Counted from the stretch's first letter, positions 20,764 through 31,314 are shown. The stretch is 64,000 nt of DNA from Spiroplasma endosymbiont of 'Nebria riversi' (GCF_018831625.1 NZ_CP065193.1:1350936-1414935); one strand, 5' to 3'. A program made the numbers and translations. The notes: generated from the letters alone by a model not told the origin.

Positions 20764-21225
20764 ATGTTAAAATTTTTGTCAGCTTTAAATTTAGTGTGTG
20801 TAATGTTTATTTCTGGATGTAGTAAAAATAGCAATGATTTAAAAACATATAAATTATAATTTTATAAAATTGGTAAAAGTGCTTGAGTAATTAGTGGTTA
20901 TGGTCAGGGTTCATATCATTTAGAAATTGATGCTACTGATTTAAAGCTTTCTAGTGATTTTGATATTCAACTAGGTAATGGCGATTTTGTTCAAAGACCA
21001 GCCCTTCAATTATTTGTTGACAAAGATAGTGCTGGTTATAATCAAATTAATAACTTTTATCGTTCTAATGGTTCTTATAAGTCCAAGCCTTTTAAAGAAT
21101 TTTATTTTATTGATAATTTAATTAATTTTAAAGTATTTCTTAATAAAAAAGTTCCACAAGGTCTTAACACGAAAATGTTTCATATCACTTCATTCTCAGC
21201 AGAAATATCTAATAAAAAAAATTAG
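20764..21225 (+). pseudogene. Lipoprotein matching the unit 3 ORF1 N-domain, one nonsense codon
   Basis: Lipobox FISGC after MLKFLSALNLVCVM. TAA follows KTYKL (codon 32), where unit 5 has CAA; the rest of the 154-codon frame is open. From KIGKSAW to SFSAE it is about 95% identical to residues of ORF1 at 18779-20707, then diverges into ISNKKN and stops where ORF1 continues into its hinge. Confidence 0.75.
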
Positions 21226-21244
21226 TAATTTAATAAATATTTTT

Positions 21245-21274
21245 GAAAATCGTATTTTTTGTAATACGGTTTTC
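21245..21274 (+). terminator. Hairpin before transposase (unit 3)
   Basis: GAAAATCGTATT/AATACGGTTTTC. One pair differs from unit 1 but remains a G-T wobble in the stem. Confidence 0.5.
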
Positions 21275-21295
21275 TTAATTTAAGGAGTTTAAAAA

Positions 21296-22167
21296 ATGAA
21301 ATATATTATTTCCCAAGCTGATTTAGCAGATTTAAAAGCAAAAGCACAAAGTTGATTAAGTGCTAATTGTCGTAATCCTTATTACTATAAAACTAAAAAA
21401 CGCATTACTGCCTATTTAAATTTATGTACTTATTTCTATATTGAAGAAATTACTTTAACAAAACTTATTAAAAAATATTTTAAGAATGCAACGAAAACCT
21501 TTTATCGTTGGGCAGAAAAAATTATGACCGCTTATTATTCTGACAATTTAAATTTGTTATTGTTTAAAACTACAAAGCCACAAAATCTTAATTATCAATA
21601 TAGTTTAAATTCTCGCAAAAAAGTATGTGATTTATATTTTGATTACAAAAATCTTCAAGCCGGCGGAATGTGGTCTTTATTTAATAATTTAAAAATTGGT
21701 TTTCACGATGTCAAAAATTCAGAAGTTCCGAAAAATATCAAAACTTTTTATCGCTGAATTAAATCTGACCCTCGTTGAAAAGAACGCAAAGATCAATGAA
21801 AGATTTCGGCGAACTTGGCATAACCATTAAACGCCTTCGTACTGACAATGCTCCGGAATTTACTACTACTAATTGAAGTAATAAAAAAGCATACAAAGTA
21901 AAAGAAAGGCCTTTTACAACCTTTCTTTCGAGAAACGGAATTGTCCACGAAACCACGACGATTCGTTCGCCACAGAGTAACGGTAAAATCGAGCGGTTTC
22001 ATCAACATTATACCAAATTATTTTATTCCAAGGATAAAAAATTAAATCAAAATGAACTTCAACATTATTTAAACAAATATTATTACTTTTACAACTTTGA
22101 ACGCTGTCATTCATCATTAAACACTAAAACGCCATTTCAAACATTACAAAAATTTTTAAGAAAATAA
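21296..22167 (+). pseudogene. DDE transposase with internal deletion (unit 3)
   Basis: About 210 bp are missing around 21785, removing the first catalytic Asp region and shifting the frame. The RTDNAPEF and SPQSNGKIERFH motifs and the natural end (LQKFLRK) remain. Inactive. Confidence 0.8.
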
Positions 22168-22313
22168 TTTGTCTATATTTTAAATTGTTATTTTCTTTTT
22201 ACAAGAAATTAAATTTGTTGTTCCAGTTGTTGTTGAACTGATTGGTTCTAAAATTAATAATATTTTTTAATTTTCTTTACACTACATTTTTTACTATTAT
22301 GATATTTATCTGG

Positions 22314-23437
22314 TTAATTAATAATATTAATTAGGTATTCTACATCCATTGTAGATTTATAATTCGCTTCAGATACATATACTTTATTATTTTGATTACT
22401 AATTTTAATAATAAATACACTACTATTTATTTCATTAATTTTTCTTGGTATTTTTGTATTATTTTCAATTATATAAAGTCCAATGTTGTTTATACCAAAA
22501 AAAACATTATTATTATTATCAACTGCAATAATATCAATTCCATAATTAGTTCCTAATTCGCTAATTTGTATAGCCTTTGGTTTTTCTTTTGTTAATTCAA
22601 CTGTAGATAAGAAAAAAGCTCCTTTATTATCTGTTCCAATATAGATATTATTGTTATTATCAACCGCAATTGAACGGACTTGTGTATTTATATTTTTAAT
22701 TTTTGTTCCTCAATTTTCATTATTTTTTATAACATAAAGAGAATATCCATTTTTTTATTTGCTCCAATATATATATTATTGTTATTATCAACAAAAGTTA
22801 AAAATCCTCAAACTCGTTTTATTCCACATATTTTTATTGGTTTATCTTCACCGTTTTTTAATAAAAAAATTCCTTTATTTTCTATTCAATAAAATTTATT
22901 ATCATTTTTATCAATAATAAAAGTTGAAACTTTACCTATTATATTAGGTATTTTTTCTGCGTTACTTTTATTATTAATTAATTTATAAATTCCATCATTA
23001 TTGGAAACAAAATATACAATATTTTGACTATCAATTAGTGATAATCAAACATAATCTTTTATTCCTAAAATTTTTATTGCAGTTATTTCATTATTTTTTA
23101 ATTTATATCCACCCGTAGATGTGGCAAAATAAACATTATCATTATTATCTATTGTTATTGATTCAATACGAGAATTATTTTCTGTACCATTAATTGTTGA
23201 TACAATTACTTCATTATTTTTTAATTTATAAACAAGTCCGCTTTCAGTACCATAATATACATTACTTTGACTATCGATTGCCATAGAACTAATTCTTTGA
23301 TTTATACCTAATATTTTTGTAATTATATATTCTTTTTTAATTTCATTTTTTGTTTGAGCTGGTGCATTTCCGACAATTCCGGTCATTCCGCTTCCCGCTA
23401 TTGTTATTGTCCCAAATAATCCTAAAAGTTTTTTCAT
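22314..23437 (-). pseudogene. Secreted beta-propeller-like cargo protein, frameshift in an A-run
   Basis: ATG at 23437 (preceded by GGAATTTGATTGAT) gives the same signal peptide type as the toxin (MKKLLGLFGTITIAGSGMTG, then GNAPAQTKNE). The mature part is 7-8 repeats of about 42 aa of the form SIAIDxxxNVYFGTxxGVYKLKNN, the spacing of beta-propeller blades. A run of 7 A (T on the + strand, about 22752-22758) puts the last three blades out of frame; one extra A restores NKKNGYSLYVIKNN and an open frame to the stop. Secreted binding protein or effector is inferred; the ligand is unknown. Confidence 0.65.
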
Positions 23438-24145
23438 ATCAATCAAATTCCTTTCGTGAATTTTTGCTAATTAATAAAATTTATAACACCTTTTCCTTTC
23501 TCCAAATTTTATAATTTATCATTCCTTTTTAAAGGACGCATAAAGTTTTGTTATGTGGGAAAATGTTTGAATAATTTCGAAAGAAAAGAAACTAAAAATT
23601 GAGCACCTTTTTATTTAAAAAATAAGTAATAAAACAAAATATTTAATATTAACAAACATAATCTCAATAAAAGGTTATAGAAACTAAGTAAAATGCTTAT
23701 AAAAACAATATTAAAATAATTTTTTATAACAAAAATAAACAATACCTAAGAAAACTAAACGCGACCTTTTTTAAAAAATCACTTGTACTTGTCATAAGTC
23801 TGTGGTATATTACATACTTTTTTTAATTTTGTAGAAACCATATACATATGACAAGATTTTGGTTTCTACAAACTTGCTGTTAATTAATAAATAAATACGA
23901 GCTCATTTATTTATTACAAGAAATATAAGGTTAAATTAATATTTATTATTTTTAGTTATGCCTTGTATTTTTTGTGCCTTGTTGTTGATAAACTAAGTTT
24001 TTTAGTAAACGAAGTTTACTAACAAGTTATGTTAATTTAGTTTAAAGAAAGAATTTAAAGAGAAATATATTGAACTAAGTTAAAAGACTAAGTTAAATAT
24101 AACTTAGTTTAATATAACTAAATATATTTGTAAGGAGTTATGTGT
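23438..24145 (+). promoter_or_regulatory. Origin/control region of unit 4
   Basis: Contains the MITE (23534-23764), promoter TTGTAC-17-TATATT (23783-23811), hairpin A (23831-23869), hairpin B (about 23887-23916) and the AACTTAGTT palindromes up to the first gene. No other coding frame seen. Confidence 0.6.
23534..23764. mobile_element. MITE-like insertion, reverse orientation, internally deleted
   Basis: Reverse complement of the element at 2809-3112 with about 70 bp missing inside. Ends GACGCATAAAGTTTTG and CCTAAGAAAACTAAACGCG. The flanking CCTTTTTAAA is repeated on both sides, consistent with a target duplication at a site about 15 bp from that used in unit 1. Confidence 0.7.
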
Positions 24146-24478
24146 ATGCGAAATATTGAAAATATTTTTTTAAATACTGAAAAATATCTTTTAAAAGAAA
24201 CGCAAAATGCAGTACTTATTAAAGCACCAGCAATTCCGTGATTGTATGAATCTACTGGTATTTGGTTTTCGAAATGATTTGTTTATAAAGGAAAATATGA
24301 GAATTCTATTTGTATAGGAATAATTAAAGATGGTGAGTATCAGTTGGTTTTAGTTAATAATAAGAAAGGTCAAGAATCTAGTTTGATTTTAGGTCATGAG
24401 TTGTTAGGTTTTTTTGTTGCGGAGAAAGAGATTGCTAAAAAGGATGTAAGTTTTAATTATTTTAAAAATTCATTTTAA
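24146..24478 (+). CDS. Plectrovirus early protein, 110 aa (unit 4)
   Basis: ATG at 24146 with AAGGAG 8 bases upstream fixes the start (MRNIENIFLNTEKYLLKE). This allele differs from units 1 and 3 (LYESTGIWFSKW, GHELLGFFVAEKE) and groups with unit 5. Confidence 0.8.
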
Positions 24479-24560
24479 AGGTGTTTTAAGCCATTTTAAG
24501 AATAGAGGTAAATTATATTTTATAGTTTAAAAAAATTTAGGTTGATTTTTAAGGTGTTTA

Positions 24561-24591
24561 AACGGTGCTGAAAGCGTATGCTCCGCCCGTT
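24561..24591 (+). other. Covarying GC-rich hairpin (unit 4)
   Basis: AACGG/CCGTT outer arms: both sides changed relative to units 1, 3 and 6, so pairing is kept. Confidence 0.65.
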
Positions 24592-24654
24592 AATTATCTA
24601 TGTTAGTTGAGTTATTTAACTAAGTTATTGCAATTTTTTTGAGGAGTTTTAGAA

Positions 24655-24831
24655 ATGAAAATGTGAGTTAGTGTGGATGAGCCTGGCAAAGATTATTGTC
24701 AAGAGTTTATATATTCTATTAATAAAAAAACTGGATTAGAACAAAAAATTTGAGCGTCTAAATCTGCAGTTGAATCTGTTAGAACTGATTTAGTCGGTGA
24801 TAATTGACTTTGTGTTGATATTGCATATTAA
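24655..24831 (+). CDS. Small conserved viral protein, 58 aa (unit 4)
   Basis: MKMWVSVDEPGKDYCQEF, ending LCVDIAY. Intact; GAGGAG upstream. Confidence 0.75.
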
Positions 24832-24860
24832 AAGATTAGAAAATTAAGGAGAAAAGAAAG

Positions 24861-25073
24861 ATGAGTATATTTGGATTAGTATTTTTTACGATTTTAACAT
24901 TATTACTCGCATATTATATTGCGGTTAATATTTATCGGTTTTTTAAAGATAAAAAGAAATATGGTAGTGAAGCAAAACAGCTACCAAAAGATTTTACTTA
25001 TTCACAACGAATATTTATTGCAAAGTTTAAACGAAATTTGTTAGAACAAGATGAAAAAGAAATTAAAAAGTAG
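24861..25073 (+). CDS. Small membrane protein, 70 aa (unit 4)
   Basis: Intact copy of the one-span protein with Lys-rich tail. Confidence 0.8.
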   Translation: MSIFGLVFFTILTLLLAYYIAVNIYRFFKDKKKYGSEAKQLPKDFTYSQRIFIAKFKRNLLEQDEKEIKK

Positions 25074-25082
25074 TTTTAGAAA

Positions 25083-25232
25083 ATGTTTAAAAAAATAATT
25101 ATTGAGTTAATTGAATTAATTTATCCAACTGCCGATTTACCACCCCAAGTTGTATTTTTGTTTTCAATTTTAATAATTGTAATGCTGTTTTCAGCCATTA
25201 TTTTTCTACTCTTTTGACCTTTTAAGCGGTAA
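25083..25232 (+). CDS. Small membrane protein, 49 aa (unit 4)
   Basis: Intact single-span protein, ending WPFKR. Confidence 0.75.
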
Positions 25233-25237
25233 TTATT

Positions 25238-25468
25238 ATGTTTTTAGTTGTTTAAAAAGATTTAGATTGAGAAATGACAAAATTGTATTTTTGAGATTTA
25301 TTTATCCAAATTACAACTATTCCGGCGTGAGTTTCTGGTAAAGAAATTGATTTAACTCAAGAAACGCTTTGACTTTTAATGGCAAACATTGCTTTTTGAA
25401 TGGTATTAGTATTCATTGTCTTATTTATGGTTATCCTATTTTATAAGGTTAAATCATATTTTGTTTAG
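25238..25468 (+). pseudogene. 77-aa family membrane protein, nonsense at codon 6 (unit 4)
   Basis: MFLVV then TAA, where the other units have a TGA Trp codon (GCTTGA became GTTTAA). The rest of the frame is open to TAG at 25466-25468. Confidence 0.75.
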
Positions 25469-25483
25469 AAAGTGGGTAATTAT

Positions 25484-25720
25484 ATGATTGGAACTTTTTT
25501 GGCCGAGGCACCAGCAAAAATTACTGGTGAACAAGCGGTTAATAACTTATGAAAAGCATTAATTACAGCGTTCGGTAATATTTGAACTGATATTATTGGT
25601 GGTAATATGCCAAATGTCGTTAATTTTTTTGCTACATATTGAGTTTTCTTGCTTGGCGTGATTATTGGTTTATTTTTAATCGCTTTCAAAATGTTTGAAA
25701 AATTAATGCCTGGCAGATAA
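25484..25720 (+). CDS. Major coat protein candidate, 78 aa (unit 4)
   Basis: N-terminus MIGTFLAEAPAKITG, the third allele in the window. The ribosome site is weakened to GAAAGTGGGTAAT compared with GAAAGGGGGTGAT elsewhere. The membrane helix and basic end are conserved. Confidence 0.8.
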
Positions 25721-25750
25721 TAATAAAAATAAAGAAAGTGTGATTTACGG

Positions 25751-26740
25751 ATGTTATTGTTTAAAAAAATAAATTTAAGATTATATGATTTTGTCGCTTT
25801 AAATCGCGCTTTATTTATTATTGCGTGATTCTATGGTGCGATTTTGCATTATTATAATCCTCAAAGTTGAAGAATGTTATTTGATATTATTTATTTATTA
25901 ATTGCTTTGTATATTTTATATACTAAAATTTCTCATTTTTTTGCTCGTCGTAGTTTTATTAATTTCTTATTAAATTCACCCTTAAATTTAGTAATTGGTG
26001 CCTTAGGGACTGGGAAAAACGCTTTAATGGTTTTAGCTCCTTACTTATTAAGCGATTGAAAAATGATTTCTACTTCTCCGATTACCAATAAACAAATGCT
26101 TTCATTAGGACATATGTCTTTATTAGATTATAATTATCCAATTTTAGATGAAAAACATTTATTGTTATGAGATGAAACTAATTTATTTTTAGAAGGAACT
26201 GATTATAAAGAAAATGATAGAGTAACCCAAGGTTTACAAGAATATTTCGCTTCAGCACGGCAATTTACTCATATCGTATTAGCAAGCGGACAACGAGCCG
26301 AACATATATGAGTTAAAGTTCGTGATATTGCGAATTCAATAATTGTTGGCATTAGAAAAAAACCGGTTAGTATCTTTCGTCCTTATTTACAAGTTATTTA
26401 TGGCACTTTTAAATTGGCGAGCGAATACGAACAATGACGATTAACTTTAATTAATGCTAAAAATGATAAAAAAGGTCGCAAAATTAAGTATCGTAGCATT
26501 CCGGAGTTAGACATTTATTTCTTTAAATTGAAAATTACGATGTCAATTTTAAACCTTTACGATAATAAATATTTATCATTCTTGCGCGAATTAAGTAATC
26601 GTGCTTTGAATGATAATTATCAACATAAATTTTGAAATGATAATGTAATGGATATTGAAGCATTAGAATATTTAAAAATGGAAAAATTCAGTAAGATACT
26701 TACTAAGTTAAAAAATAATCTAAAGAAGAAAAACAAGTAA
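25751..26740 (+). CDS. Zot/pI-like ATPase with altered Walker A (unit 4)
   Basis: A full 329-aa frame, but the P-loop reads GALGTGKN: the Mg-coordinating Thr after Lys is Asn (AAAACT changed to AAAAAC). It also differs at PYLLSDWKMISTSPI nearby. The Walker B region is intact. Probably impaired in ATP hydrolysis. Confidence 0.8.
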
Positions 26741-26752
26741 AGGGATTTAAAA

Positions 26753-27079
26753 ATGGAAAACTTAGAAAAAATGGCTAGTTTGACTGGCGATATGTTTTAT
26801 AAAGTTTTTGATTTAATTTGAACTTTAACCATTCCTGGAACAGATATTCGCATTATTATTTTCCCACTAATTATGCTTGTGATAAATCTTGTAATTGGTG
26901 GCATTTTAGTTATTCATATTGAACGACCAAAAGTTGGTTTTCGTAAAAAATATCGAAAATCAGTTGCTAATTGAGGAGCTAAGAAAAAATCATCTAGTGG
27001 TCCAATTATGAAATTCAGTGGTAATAGCCCTAAAAATAGACCGTGAGTTAACCAACATGGACGGCGAATAAAAAGGTAG
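26753..27079 (+). CDS. Basic membrane protein, 108 aa (unit 4)
   Basis: Intact; same layout as unit 1. Confidence 0.75.
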
Positions 27080-27088
27080 GTTTTTAAA

Positions 27089-27334
27089 ATGTTTAAATTG
27101 ATAATTTTATTTATTCTTGTTGCTGTTTTTTATATTTTTGCTTTAAATGACTTTTTAGGTTTATGAGCCCATGTGCGTGAGGGTTTAGAATATTTTAATA
27201 AAGTTCTATCAAATAATATTAAAATTTTAGATTTTTTTAAACCAATGATAAGGTTATTTTCTCAACATCCGATTTTCCAAATTTTAGGAACGATTTGTAT
27301 TTTATCAACAATATATTTAATTTTAAGGAGTTAA
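27089..27334 (+). CDS. Membrane protein, 81 aa (unit 4)
   Basis: Intact, hydrophobic at both ends. The final codons contain the SD (AAGGAG) of the next gene. Confidence 0.75.
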
Positions 27335-27337
27335 AAA

Positions 27338-27721
27338 ATGAAAAAGTTAAAGAGAATATTAGGTATTAAATGATTTAAAAGCATTTTAGGTTTTATGCAT
27401 TTTTTTATTATATTTCATACTGTTATGGTTATGATTTGAGTATTTTTAACAAGAATTAGAACTAATATAGATGGATTTTTTAAAGATTTTATATTATTTG
27501 ATTTTCAAAATGTATTTCTTAAAGTGTATTTTTGATTATTAATGGTTTATTTGTTAATAATTGGTATTAAGTTAATTATTAGGGGTTATTACTTTAATAA
27601 AGTTTTTAAAAAGCATCAAATGCAAGTTGCTAATTGTGAATGTCCACAACATAGTCAATATAAATTTTCTGATGCTATTAAAACAATGAAAAAGAATTTT
27701 AAAGCGTGATGAGATGGATAA
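27338..27721 (+). CDS. Two-span membrane protein, 127 aa, the only intact copy (unit 4)
   Basis: MKKLKRILGIKWFKSILGF, two hydrophobic spans (about residues 15-40 and 63-85), then a cytosolic or surface tail with NCECPQHSQYKFSDA and an end at WWDG. It overlaps ORF1 by 8 bases. The position before the pIII-like gene recalls assembly or minor coat proteins; the family is unknown. It serves as reference for the broken copies in units 1, 3, 5 and 6. Confidence 0.75.
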
Positions 27722-29569
27722 GATTATTTCTTGATTTATTATAATGTTTATTAGTTTGGTGCCATTAGGGGCGTTTCTTTGATACAAAACAACCACCAAA
27801 ACCTAATATGGAACAATCTTTTATAAAGCGAGAAAAACGAGCAACTAATCCTGGCCATTGTAGTGAAAGTTATGAGTTAAAATTTGCTAGTTTATTAAAT
27901 ATTACTCTTGTTGTTGATTCTGGTGCTTATTTTTATTTATCTAAATTTGATATTGAATTACCTAATGATGTCAAAAATCAAAATAAAAATTATCCCAATC
28001 GTTTGCCTTTTTTTATGGATAGTCAAGCTTTTCTGTCTATAAAAGATTTTTTTCAAAAATATGGAGCCTTTCAATCTATGGGTAGTAAAAAAATTTATAC
28101 TATTCCAAAAGTAGTTGATGTTGTGATTAAATTAAGAAACTTAATTAAGTCCTTATTCCTTAATTTTTTTCTCGGCACAAATGCCCCCTTTACCAGAAAA
28201 AGAAGCAGAGCAACCATTACCTACTGAGATAACTAAAAGTGATGGCGAATATCAGTATAATCAGTTTCAAGATAAGCTAGATTATTTAATGATACAACGT
28301 CGAGATTTTGATAAATTTAATTATAGCTATTTATATTGAGTCCCAATTTTTAATTTCTTTGATGATAATTTTAAATATATGAGTGAAATGTCAATTAAGT
28401 TAAATGGCTTTAAAAAGAATAGTAAATTTAGTTTAAGTCGCAAAAATTTATATCCGCCTGGTTTCATTGAAAAAGTTATTTTTAGAGAACTTTCCTTTTC
28501 TAGTTTTGGTGATGTTATTACTATAAAAACTGAGCATGGTAGTATTGTGGGTTATAATGAGTTTTTAGAAAATGGTAAATCGCTTTGAAAATCTGGGTCT
28601 CGAACAAGTTTTGGAGGAGATTTTATTAATACCTTTTTTGGACAAGTTAATTATTATGGTAATACCTTCCATTTTTTACGATATGATGACAAATTAAAAA
28701 CTGATTTTAAAGATTTTATGCTTTATTACCAAAAAGATTTAACTATTGATTTCATTAATGATTTATTTAATAAAATTTATAAAGTTTTAGGCGGTTTTTT
28801 TACACAATTCTTTTATGCGAGTTTTGATATGGATGCTTCTACTTATGTAGAATTAGATTACAAAGGAATGCAAGAAATTCCTAAAAATGTTTTACAAATG
28901 GGTTTTTTCTATCGTTCTTTAATTACTTTTTATCCCAAACAGTATTTAATTAACTTTGGTTCAACAACGGAAAATAGTAAGAATATGATTTTTCGTTCCT
29001 ATTTCTTTGTTAAAGATAAACAAATTGCCAATGGTTTTAATACTGGTAAAAGTTCTTATCAAATAGATTTTAATGTTTTAAAAGCGTATGATAACCAATT
29101 ATGGAACGCCACTAGTAATAAACTGCATTTTTACAATGCCAAAGTTGATGTGATATATGGAATTAATATTTTTACGCTAACTTTCCCACTATATAAAAAA
29201 CAAAATTAAAGCACTGAATATCATTATTCTTTATATGATTTTAATATTTTGAATTCAACAGCTTTTATTCGCGGCAGAATAAGTGGTAATATGGATGACT
29301 TAATTCCTGCACCCAACTGTTCTTATTGGGGTTTATTTAGCGCCATATTATGTGGCATTCAGCACGCTTCTGTTAGTATGTTGAATTGATTACTTGGTCT
29401 TTCAGGGATTAATCTTTTAATTCGCCCCCTTGCGGATATTGCCAAAACAACAATTAATTTTACGAAAACTTCCTTTCCGGTGTTTGAAGTTATTCCGGCA
29501 TTTCAGATGTTATTTGAATTTGTAGTGCCATTAGCAATCTTATTAATGATATTAAAAAAGTTCTCTTAA
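27714..29569 (+). pseudogene. pIII-like adsorption protein ORF1 (unit 4), multiple lesions
   Basis: Signal peptide then frameshift (+1 at GGGGCGTTTCTTTG, about 27778). The second segment holds the variable N-domain (ELKFASLLNITLVVDSGAY onward), shifted again by a 4-bp TTAA duplication at about 28144. The body then runs in one frame until TAA at about 29207 (GAA to TAA). The C-terminal membrane helix is present. The N-domain is nearly identical at nucleotide level to the lipoprotein gene at 29623. Confidence 0.75.
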
Positions 29570-29591
29570 ATATTACCATTATTTTTTATAA

Positions 29592-29613
29592 TATAATTCC
29601 TTTGAAAGGAGGA
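29592..29613 (+). promoter_or_regulatory. Local promoter and ribosome site of the lipoprotein gene (unit 4)
   Basis: TATAAT (29592-29597), then CCTTTGAAAGGAGG. Confidence 0.5.
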
Positions 29614-29622
29614 TTTTTCTTT

Positions 29623-30048
29623 ATGCGAAAATTTTTATCAACTTTAAATTTAGTGTGTGTAATATTTATTTTTGGATGTAGTAAAGTGGCTGTTTCTAAA
29701 CTAAAAAAAGATAGTATTTGCAATAATAGTTGTGAGTTAAAATTTGCTAGTTTATTAAATATTACTCTTGTTGTTGATTCTGGTGCTTATTTTGATTTAT
29801 CTAAATTTGATATTGAATTACCTAATGATGTCAAAAATCAAAATAAAAATTATCCCAATCGTTTGCCTTTTTTTATGGATAGTCAAGCTTTTCTATCTAT
29901 AAAAGATTTTTTTCAAAAATATGGAGCCTTTCAATCTATGGGTAGTAAAAAAATTTATACTATTCCAAAAGTAGTTGATGTTGTGATTAAATTAAGAAAC
30001 TTAAGTCCTTATTCCTTAATTTTTTTCTCGGCAAAAAAGTTTAGTTAA
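29623..30048 (+). CDS. Surface lipoprotein matching the unit 4 ORF1 N-domain, 141 aa
   Basis: Start is ATG 29623 (SD AAAGGAGG); lipobox FIFGC. From CELKFASLLN to RNL it differs from the ORF1 domain at a single residue (Asp for Tyr in GAYFDLSKF); the ORF1 copy then loses frame. It ends SLIFFSAKKFS, where ORF1 continues SAQMPPLPEK. Intact although its ORF1 partner is dead. Confidence 0.8.
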   Translation: MRKFLSTLNLVCVIFIFGCSKVAVSKLKKDSICNNSCELKFASLLNITLVVDSGAYFDLSKFDIELPNDVKNQNKNYPNRLPFFMDSQAFLSIKDFFQKYGAFQSMGSKKIYTIPKVVDVVIKLRNLSPYSLIFFSAKKFS

Positions 30049-30071
30049 TTAGTAATTTAATAAATATTCTT

Positions 30072-30101
30072 GAAAATCGTATTTTTTGTAATACGGTTTT
30101 C
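30072..30101 (+). terminator. Hairpin before transposase (unit 4)
   Basis: GAAAATCGTATT/AATACGGTTTTC with one wobble pair. Confidence 0.5.
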
Positions 30102-30122
30102 TTAATTTAAGGAGTTTAAAAA

Positions 30123-31213
30123 ATGAAATATATTATTTCCCAAGACGATTTAGCAGATTTAAAAGCAAAAATCCAAAGTTGATTAAGTGCTAATTGCCGT
30201 AATCCTTATTACTATAAAACTAAAAAACGCATTACTGCCTATTTAAATTTATGTACTTATTTCTATATTGAAGAAATTACTTTAACAAAACTTATTAAAA
30301 AATATTTTAAGAATGCAACGAAAACCTTTTATCGTTGGGCACAAAAAATTATGACCGCTTATTATTCTGACAATTTAGATTTGTTATTGTTTAAAACTAC
30401 AAAACCACTAAATGACAAAATCTTAATTATCAATATAGTTTAAATTTTCGCAAAAAAGTATGTGATTTATATTTTGATTACAAAAATATCAAAGCCGGTG
30501 GAATGTTGTCTTTATTTAACAATTTAAAAATCGGTTTTCATGATATTAAAAATTCAGAAGTTCCAAAAAATATCAAAACTTTTTATCGTTGAATTAAATC
30601 CGACCCTCGTTGAAAAGAATTAAAGCAGCAAAACAAACAAACAAAACTCCATTTTAAGCGTTATGAAGTCTCCGAGATTGATATTTTACAAATGGATGCC
30701 AAAATCATTACCCCATCAAATTTTCCGGTTAATAAAAAATATTACATTTATGATTTCATTGACGAAATAACGCGGATAGTATTTGGTTATGTTTATGATA
30801 GTTTAGGAACTAATAATGCGGTTAATGCCGTACAAAGAGCAATGAAAGATTTTAACGAACTTGGAATAACAGTTAAACGCATTAGAACTGATAATGCTCC
30901 TGAATTTACTACTACTAACTGAAGTAATAAAAAATCGTACAAAGTAAAAGAAAGGCATTTTACAACCTTTCTTTCGAGGAACGGAATTGTCCACGAAACC
31001 ACACCGATTCGTTCGCCACAATCAAATGGAAAGATTGAACGATTCCACCAACATTATAGCAAATTATTTTATGCTAAGGACAAAAAATTAAATCAAAATG
31101 AACTTCAACATTATTTAAACAAATATTATTACTTTTACAATTTTGAACGCCGTCATTCACCTTTAAACACTAAAACTCCATTTCAAACATTACAAAAACT
31201 TCTAACAAAGTAG
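30123..31213 (+). pseudogene. DDE transposase (unit 4), 8-bp insertion
   Basis: The N-terminal part breaks at about 30410, where CCACAAAATC has become CCACTAAATGACAAAATC. All three catalytic motifs survive in the downstream frame, which is open to TAG at 31211-31213. Confidence 0.8.
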
Positions 31214-31314
31214 TTTCTAGAAGTTTGAATAATTGTTTTTTATAAAATATTTAACTTATTGTTACAATCGCTATTAAATTAAATATTTCTAGAATTAAAA
31301 GTATTTTTTTAATT

